From Bacillota bacterium (lineage in GTDB: Bacteria; Bacillota; DTU025), in contig DMOT01000266.1 of the NCBI GenBank assembly GCA_003456765.1, positions 1 to 10,310 of the forward strand: 10,310 nt of DNA, in the 5' to 3' direction. The notes under the pieces were generated by a model. It was not told where the DNA came from and searched no databases. It saw nothing but the letters and a program-made list of their open reading frames with translations. Below, piece after piece: positions 7,154-10,310 of the stretch. The position numbers and the translations under genes are program-made. Within the stretch, counting starts at the first letter, position 1. Each line of letters begins with the position of its first letter.

Positions 7154-7540
7154 GTCGGCAAACCTCCTTACAAGTAAAATACGGCCCCAGAATTAGCGAG
7201 CAAAAACGTGCTTGCCGATTCTCACAATGATATTCCTCGTCCATATCCATCCCGATACGGGTTTTGCGGGGTTCCAGAAGAAGAGCGATCCGTAACTGGG
7301 GTCGTATCCATTGATCGCGTCCCGCGCAGCGCTATATGCAGCCGCATCAGGTGTCCTTCGCCAGAACAGCCCGTTGGAGACTGATTCCAGCGCATGGGGC
7401 TGGAAAACAACAGCTGACAGCGAATTCGGGAATCTGGCATTCCTCAACCTGTTCATCAGCACTGCGCCCACTGCGACCTGGCCGCGGTAGGGCTCTCCTC
7501 TGGCCTCAGCAGATATCGCCCGGGCAATCAAGTCTACGGA
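6707..7540 (-). repeat. Tandem duplication of the SleB catalytic-domain coding sequence
   Basis: Positions 7540-7196 (sleB) and 7051-6707 (second copy) encode about 70% identical domains of ~115 residues with no gaps, both ending RIGKHVFAR and stop. DNA similarity is most obvious in the last ~90 bases of each copy. Confidence 0.85.
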
Positions 7541-7906
7541 AGCAGACCTGGATGCCATAGGCGCCGGTCTATAGGTGGGCGGAGCTACAGCGGCAGCTAC
7601 CGTGTAGCCGAAGCCAAGAGCCCTCCATGTCTGCGGCCCCACGAGTCCGTCAACTCGCAACCCGTTTCTGCGCTGAAATGCCACTACTGCTCTGTGGGTA
7701 TTGGCCCCGAATACGCCGTCCACCCACCCTCGGTAGTAGCCCCAATCGGAAAGCTTCCATTGCACAAGTCTGACCGAAGTGCCCCTCGACCCCCAATACA
7801 ACGTTGGCCTGGTTTGAGCTTCGGCAGGGCTTGTGGCGCAAAGGAACATCCCAATGATAACTGCAATGCCTACAGCCAATCCGATAATCGATCTTCTAAG
7901 GTGCAT
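7193..7906 (-). CDS. sleB: Spore cortex-lytic enzyme SleB
   Basis: A 237-residue secreted lytic transglycosylase of the SleB family, which cuts muramic-delta-lactam-containing cortex during germination. Order of parts: signal peptide 1-30 ending in AEA, a PG_binding_1 repeat at ~36-97 (RGTSVRLVQWKL, VDGLVGPQTWRAL), a short Ala/Pro linker, and the catalytic Hydrolase_2 domain at ~123-237 with the conserved Glu134 in ISAEARGEPY. Length is typical, slightly shorter than the Bacillus enzymes. The ATG at 7906 is preceded by GGGAG about 12 bases away, a weaker site than those of its neighbours. It is the first gene of a sleB-sleB2-ypeB cluster, divergent from the ATP-grasp gene. Forespore (sigma-G) expression is expected from family knowledge, but I could not find a clean promoter. 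Confidence 0.95.
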   Translation of the reverse strand: MHLRRSIIGLAVGIAVIIGMFLCATSPAEAQTRPTLYWGSRGTSVRLVQWKLSDWGYYRGWVDGVFGANTHRAVVAFQRRNGLRVDGLVGPQTWRALGFGYTVAAAVAPPTYRPAPMASRSASVDLIARAISAEARGEPYRGQVAVGAVLMNRLRNARFPNSLSAVVFQPHALESVSNGLFWRRTPDAAAYSAARDAINGYDPSYGSLFFWNPAKPVSGWIWTRNIIVRIGKHVFAR

Positions 7907-8212
7907 GGCTAAGTTACACTCCCGTCCTGGTTGGCTCGCACAATGTGCTGGTATTATTCTCTCAGGTCTTCTCCATGGATATGCACAAGGGCAAGATTGC
8001 TGGAAGTACAGCCGGAAACTGCGCCAGAACGAGCGCAGCCGAGCTATGACATGAAAAAGGGTGTCACACCTCGCGCAGTTTGTAGAACCCCTCTCCGGGG
8101 TTCAGTGACAGCCCCAGGAGCCTTGCAACGCTCTGGACGCAGGAAGCAGGCGGGTCTATCATCAGCTTGACTAAGGCAAGACACATGATCATGCAGGGGG
8201 TGGTCCAGAACA
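7907..8212. other. Divergent intergenic spacer between sleB and the ATP-grasp gene
   Basis: These 306 bases must hold outward promoters for both strands. I see no convincing pair of -35/-10 boxes. An 11-base inverted repeat (GGTGT-C-ACACC at 8060-8070) and a pair of competing hairpins (8085-8120) are the only visible structures. No supported small ORF was found. Confidence 0.6.
8085..8120 (+). promoter_or_regulatory. Two mutually exclusive hairpins in the leader of the ATP-grasp gene
   Basis: Hairpin A pairs GAACCCC (8085-8091) with GGGGTTC (8097-8103) around a 5-base loop. Hairpin B pairs CTCCGGGG (8093-8100) with CCCC-A-GGAG (8112-8120, one bulged A). Both need the GGGG at 8097-8100, so only one can form. 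This resembles attenuator-like leaders, but no T tract follows and the transcript start is unknown. Confidence 0.3.
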
Positions 8213-9208
8213 ATGCATACTATAGGGGTCGTCTTCAACCTCAAAAAGGACTTCCCCGGACTTGCCTGGAAAGCGCACACAGTTCCTGATCTGGCTGCAG
8301 AATGCGAAGAAGAGGAGACCGTTGACATGCTCTCATCTTCGCTGGCCAGAATCGGCGAGAAGGTGATGCTCTTTCCGCACAAGTCAGACCTACTGGAAAG
8401 ACTGGATGAAGCAAGGCCCGATATTGTCTTCAACATAGCAGAGGGATGGGCTGGACGAAACAGGGAGTCCCTTATCCCCGCTCTGCTGGAACTCCTCGAG
8501 ATTCCATACACAGGCTCCGACGCGCTGACCCTTGGAATGGCACTCGACAAGGCCATGGCCAAACGCGTCGTCTCGACTGCAGGCGTCAGGACTCCGCGGT
8601 ATGCGAAGATCGGCTCCATGGAGGACCTCGCCTCCCTGGACCTGGAGTTTCCTGTGTTCGTCAAGCCCAACTACGAAGGATCCAGCAAGGGAATACGCAA
8701 TTCATCCCGGGTCAAGAACCCAGATGAGCTGGCCGAAAAGGTCAAGTGGATACTGGAAACCTATGCCCAGCCTGCAATCGTTGAGGAGTTCCTTCCCGGG
8801 AGGGAATTCACCGTAGGAATCATCGGAAACGGACGGCCGCATGTCCTCCCCATAATGGAGGTATGTCCTGGCGATCGGGAGGCGGCAGACGGGGAATTCG
8901 TGTACTCATATGAAACGAAATCAGGCAACCTTGAGCGGTTCAGAGTCCCTGCGCCCATCCCAGAGCGCCTGGCATCGGAAATCAGCGACATGGCCATCTC
9001 CGTATTCGAAGTCATGGAATGTCGGGACGTGGCGAGGATCGATTTCAGGCTGGATGCAGAGGGACGGCCCAATTTCCTGGAAATAAACCCTCTGCCAGGG
9101 CTATCGAAAGTCAGTCTGCTGCCTCTTCAGGCACGCGCAGCACAGATGACATATGATGATCTCGTGAAATGGATCCTCACATCAGCCTGGTCCCGCTACT
9201 GGCACTAG
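8213..9208 (+). CDS. D-alanine-D-alanine ligase-like ATP-grasp enzyme
   Basis: A 331-residue ATP-grasp ligase. Visible elements are AEGWAGRNRESLIPALLELL and IPYTGSDALTLGMALDKAMAKRV (Lys113) near the N-terminal substrate/ATP region, VFVKPNYEGSSKGI (Lys151 and the glycine-rich loop), VEEFLPGREFTVGIIGN, and the Mg-binding RIDFR...FLEINPLPG (Asp277, Glu290, Asn292). The order and motifs match the Ddl family. However, the N-terminal block is the GRNRES-type variant seen in Ddl-like ligases rather than the canonical Ddl pattern, so joining of D-Ala to D-Ala is possible but not proven. The ATG at 8213 has GGGGGTGG 9 bases upstream. It is transcribed away from sleB and stands alone between hairpin-rich spacers. 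Neighbouring peptidoglycan genes suggest a cell wall or spore role; a peptide-like metabolite role is an alternative. Confidence 0.8.
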   Translation: MHTIGVVFNLKKDFPGLAWKAHTVPDLAAECEEEETVDMLSSSLARIGEKVMLFPHKSDLLERLDEARPDIVFNIAEGWAGRNRESLIPALLELLEIPYTGSDALTLGMALDKAMAKRVVSTAGVRTPRYAKIGSMEDLASLDLEFPVFVKPNYEGSSKGIRNSSRVKNPDELAEKVKWILETYAQPAIVEEFLPGREFTVGIIGNGRPHVLPIMEVCPGDREAADGEFVYSYETKSGNLERFRVPAPIPERLASEISDMAISVFEVMECRDVARIDFRLDAEGRPNFLEINPLPGLSKVSLLPLQARAAQMTYDDLVKWILTSAWSRYWH

Positions 9209-9210
9209 CT

Positions 9211-9226
9211 GGTCTGTCAACAGACC
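9211..9226 (+). terminator. Short hairpin right after the ATP-grasp gene
   Basis: GGTCTG/CAGACC closes on TCAA, 2 bases past the stop codon. There is no T run after it, so it may act with the next hairpin rather than alone. Confidence 0.35.
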
Positions 9227-9243
9227 GATCACATGACCCTGGA

Positions 9244-9285
9244 GAGCGCGTTCCTCTTTCGCTCACAAGCGAAATGGACGCGCTT
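9244..9285 (+). terminator. Two-tier hairpin downstream of the ATP-grasp gene
   Basis: Outer stem AGCGCGT (9245-9251) pairs with ACGCGCT (9278-9284), CC (9253-9254) with GG (9276-9277), and inner stem TTTCGCT (9257-9263) with AGCGAAA (9268-9274) around CACA. It is followed by TTATTAC, a poor T tract. The likely role is the 3' end of the ligase transcript; a structured regulatory RNA is possible. Confidence 0.45.
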
Positions 9286-9320
9286 ATTACTACGTCGTTA
9301 CGTCTTCTTCCATTTCTGAT

Positions 9321-9349
9321 TGATTAACCTGTGCCTGCAGGGCATACTA
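9321..9349 (+). promoter_or_regulatory. Sigma-G/sigma-F-like (forespore) promoter for the DUF1540 gene
   Basis: CATACTA (9343-9349) is a perfect match to the sigma-G -10 consensus CATNHTA. TGATTA (9321-9326) 16 bases upstream differs by one base from the TGAATA-type -35 of forespore genes. Predicted transcription would start near 9357, leaving a ~40-base leader with GGGAG at 9381-9385 before the ATG. The spacer is slightly short for the class. Confidence 0.45.
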
Positions 9350-9396
9350 ACGCAGACATTTCACTGCAAGCTTCTTCGAAGGGAGAAAAGACAACC

Positions 9397-9648
9397 ATGG
9401 ACAACAGGGTCAGGTGCTCGGTAAACAACTGCCACTACTGGCATGAAGGGAATTACTGCCACGCATCGCAGATAATGGTGACATCCGACTCGATTGCAAG
9501 TCAGCTTCCAGACAGCTACGATGCATTGCAGGCCTCCACAGCCGAGCCGACGCCGGCTTCCCATATCGGCGAGACTTGCTGCAAAACATTTGCTCCGAAA
9601 GGAACGCCGGATTCGGCCTTGCGTTCAGACCAGATCACTCGAATGTGA
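9397..9648 (+). CDS. DUF1540 small Cys-rich protein
   Basis: An 83-residue protein with the DUF1540 pattern: VRCSVNNCHYWHEGNYCHA (Cys7, Cys12, Cys21, with His13, His16 and His22) at the N-terminus and ETCCKTF (Cys61, Cys62) near the end. The spaced Cys/His residues suggest metal binding; the function of the family is unknown to me. No signal peptide or membrane segment is seen. The ATG at 9397 was chosen because GAAGGGAG precedes it by 11 bases and the family motif begins a few residues later; a frame extension back to 9331 lacks a ribosome site and would start upstream of the predicted transcript start. The sigma-G-like promoter ahead of it suggests expression in the developing spore, which is an inference. 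Nothing downstream appears to be in the same operon because a large hairpin follows. Confidence 0.85.
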   Translation: MDNRVRCSVNNCHYWHEGNYCHASQIMVTSDSIASQLPDSYDALQASTAEPTPASHIGETCCKTFAPKGTPDSALRSDQITRM

Positions 9649-9650
9649 CC

Positions 9651-9719
9651 TGATTCTCTGGCTCAGCGCTGGGCGGGGCTCTGAGCAGTTCCGCCCTCTT
9701 CTTAGCAGCCAGAGAGTCG
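9651..9719 (+). other. Large two-stem hairpin between the DUF1540 and DUF255 genes
   Basis: GATTCTCTGGCT (9652-9663) pairs with AGCCAGAGAGTC (9707-9718) over 12 bp with one G-U pair. Inside it GGGCGG (9671-9676) pairs with CCGCCC (9691-9696). It starts 2 bases after the DUF1540 stop codon. No T tract follows, so it could be a transcript-end structure or the 5' leader RNA of the next gene, whose start codon is 61 bases further on. Confidence 0.5.
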
Positions 9720-9779
9720 TCTACGCACAACCCTGGCGGTTTCGAACACATGACATGTACCGGGAGGGACTAGCCTTCA

Positions 9780-10310
9780 ATGGATATGGATGCTGGGAAC
9801 AGAGTACTTCAAGTCCCGTGGCGCCAGTGGAGCAATGACGCGTTTGAAGAGGCGCGAATTACGCGCCGACCAATACTCCTGTCAATATCTGCAGTCTGGT
9901 GCCATTGGTGCCATGTCATGGATCGAACGACTTTCTCCAATGAGAACGTAATCGCGACGATAGAAGAGAACTTCATCCCCATGAGAGTCAATACTGACAC
10001 TCGCCCCGACATAAACGCGCAGTACAACATGGGCGGCTGCCCCAGTGTGGCCATTCTCGATCATGAGGCACATGCAATTGCCGGCACAACATATCTGCCG
10101 CCAGATCGCATGCTGTCATGGCTCAACCAGGTCCTCGCGGAATACGATCGCCTTGCAAAGCGCGCTCGTGACATCCAGTCTTCCCGGAGCATTCGTTGGG
10201 CCAGGAAACAGCTTTCTTTCGACCCTTCCTGGGATACGTATAGTTCCATTCTCAAGAAGGTCGTTGCCGCCTACGACCGCGAACATGGGGGTTTTGGAGG
10301 CGCTCCGAAG
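9780..10310 (+). CDS. DUF255/YyaL-type thioredoxin-fold protein, N-terminal part
   Basis: The first 177 codons of a protein that runs off the right edge. It shows the DUF255 thioredoxin-like domain: PILLSISAVWCHWCHVMD with a CxxC pair (Cys41, Cys44), FIPMRVNTDTRPDIN, YNMGGCPSVAILD and TYLPPDRML. It ends at DREHGGFGGAPK, the conserved entry into the C-terminal (alpha/alpha)6-barrel part of the YyaL/SSP411 family (full length usually over 600 residues). The biochemical role of the family is not established. In YNMGGCPS, Cys87 stands where family members usually have Trp before the cis-Pro. The N-terminus is short, lacking the usual SPYLLQHxxNPVDW stretch. The ATG at 9780 is preferred over 9786 because GGGAGGG (9762-9768) lies 11 bases upstream. 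Confidence 0.88.
   Translation, partial: MDMDAGNRVLQVPWRQWSNDAFEEARITRRPILLSISAVWCHWCHVMDRTTFSNENVIATIEENFIPMRVNTDTRPDINAQYNMGGCPSVAILDHEAHAIAGTTYLPPDRMLSWLNQVLAEYDRLAKRARDIQSSRSIRWARKQLSFDPSWDTYSSILKKVVAAYDREHGGFGGAPK

Noticed and set aside
7952..7985. Minus-strand GCATA and AATAATA as a forespore promoter for sleB
   Set aside because: The spacer is 21 bases, too long for the class, and the -10 lacks the leading C. Not listed as a feature, although a sigma-G promoter is expected in this spacer.
8060..8070. GGTGT-C-ACACC inverted repeat as an operator
   Set aside because: Short, single copy and not placed against a known promoter; kept only as a note in the spacer description.
8216..8222. 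CATACTA, a perfect sigma-G -10 motif, at the start of the ATP-grasp gene
   Set aside because: It sits on the start codon, so transcription would begin inside the gene, and no -35 box lies at the right distance.
8044..8670. Minus-strand open frame of 208 codons covering the start of the ATP-grasp gene
   Set aside because: Ser/Arg-rich low-complexity translation typical of an antisense shadow; the plus-strand ligase is clearly the gene.
9748..9758. ACATG-A-CATGT inverted repeat before the DUF255 gene
   Set aside because: Short and likely by chance; no second copy or adjacent promoter seen.
1..10310. tRNA, rRNA, CRISPR arrays, insertion sequences, phage or defence genes
   Set aside because: None was visible on either strand; all substantial frames are explained by the genes listed.

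Overview
The window looks like chromosomal DNA of an endospore-forming Bacillota (Clostridia-like or a deeper branch; I cannot name a genus). The evidence is a set of spore germination and spore-cortex genes (two SleB-type cortex hydrolases, YpeB, and a CwlD-type amidase carrying a GerMN domain), Shine-Dalgarno sites close to GGAGG before most genes, and frequent GTG/TTG starts. GC content looks moderately high by eye. No tRNA, rRNA, CRISPR array, transposase or phage gene was seen. The extreme left end has a 14-base C run and a broken reading frame, and looks like poor sequence at a contig end.

Layout. About 1-7.9 kb is a run of minus-strand genes. In transcription order, right to left, they are: sleB (7906-7193), a second shorter sleB-like copy (7153-6704), ypeB (6687-5275), a YbxB-type methyltransferase (5162-4560), a CwlD-GerMN fusion (4405-3149), murA (3048-1750), a LigB-like/AMMECR1 fusion protein (1762-359) and the start of its radical SAM partner (351 leftwards, broken and cut off). 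After a 306-base divergent spacer (7907-8212) the genes run on the plus strand: a D-Ala-D-Ala-ligase-like ATP-grasp enzyme (8213-9208), a small Cys-rich DUF1540 protein behind a sigma-G-like promoter (9397-9648), and the start of a DUF255/YyaL-type thioredoxin-fold protein that runs off the right edge (9780-10310).

How the genes fit together. Peptidoglycan is the shared theme. MurA starts precursor synthesis, CwlD-type amidases begin muramic-delta-lactam formation in spore cortex, SleB degrades that cortex at germination and YpeB is its partner. The ATP-grasp ligase could also act on D-Ala-D-Ala or a related dipeptide. The AMMECR1 and radical SAM genes form the widely conserved AmmeMemoRadiSam set, whose function I do not know; amrA is physically coupled to murA by a 13-base overlap.

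Most notable points: MurA has Asp where the fosfomycin-target Cys115 normally sits; sleB is tandemly duplicated and the second copy has lost its peptidoglycan-binding domain; an amidase and a GerMN domain are fused; a sigma-G-like promoter precedes the DUF1540 gene; and several strong, unexplained hairpins occupy the intergenic spaces, including one of about 69 nt before the DUF255 gene. I found no clearly new multi-gene system.
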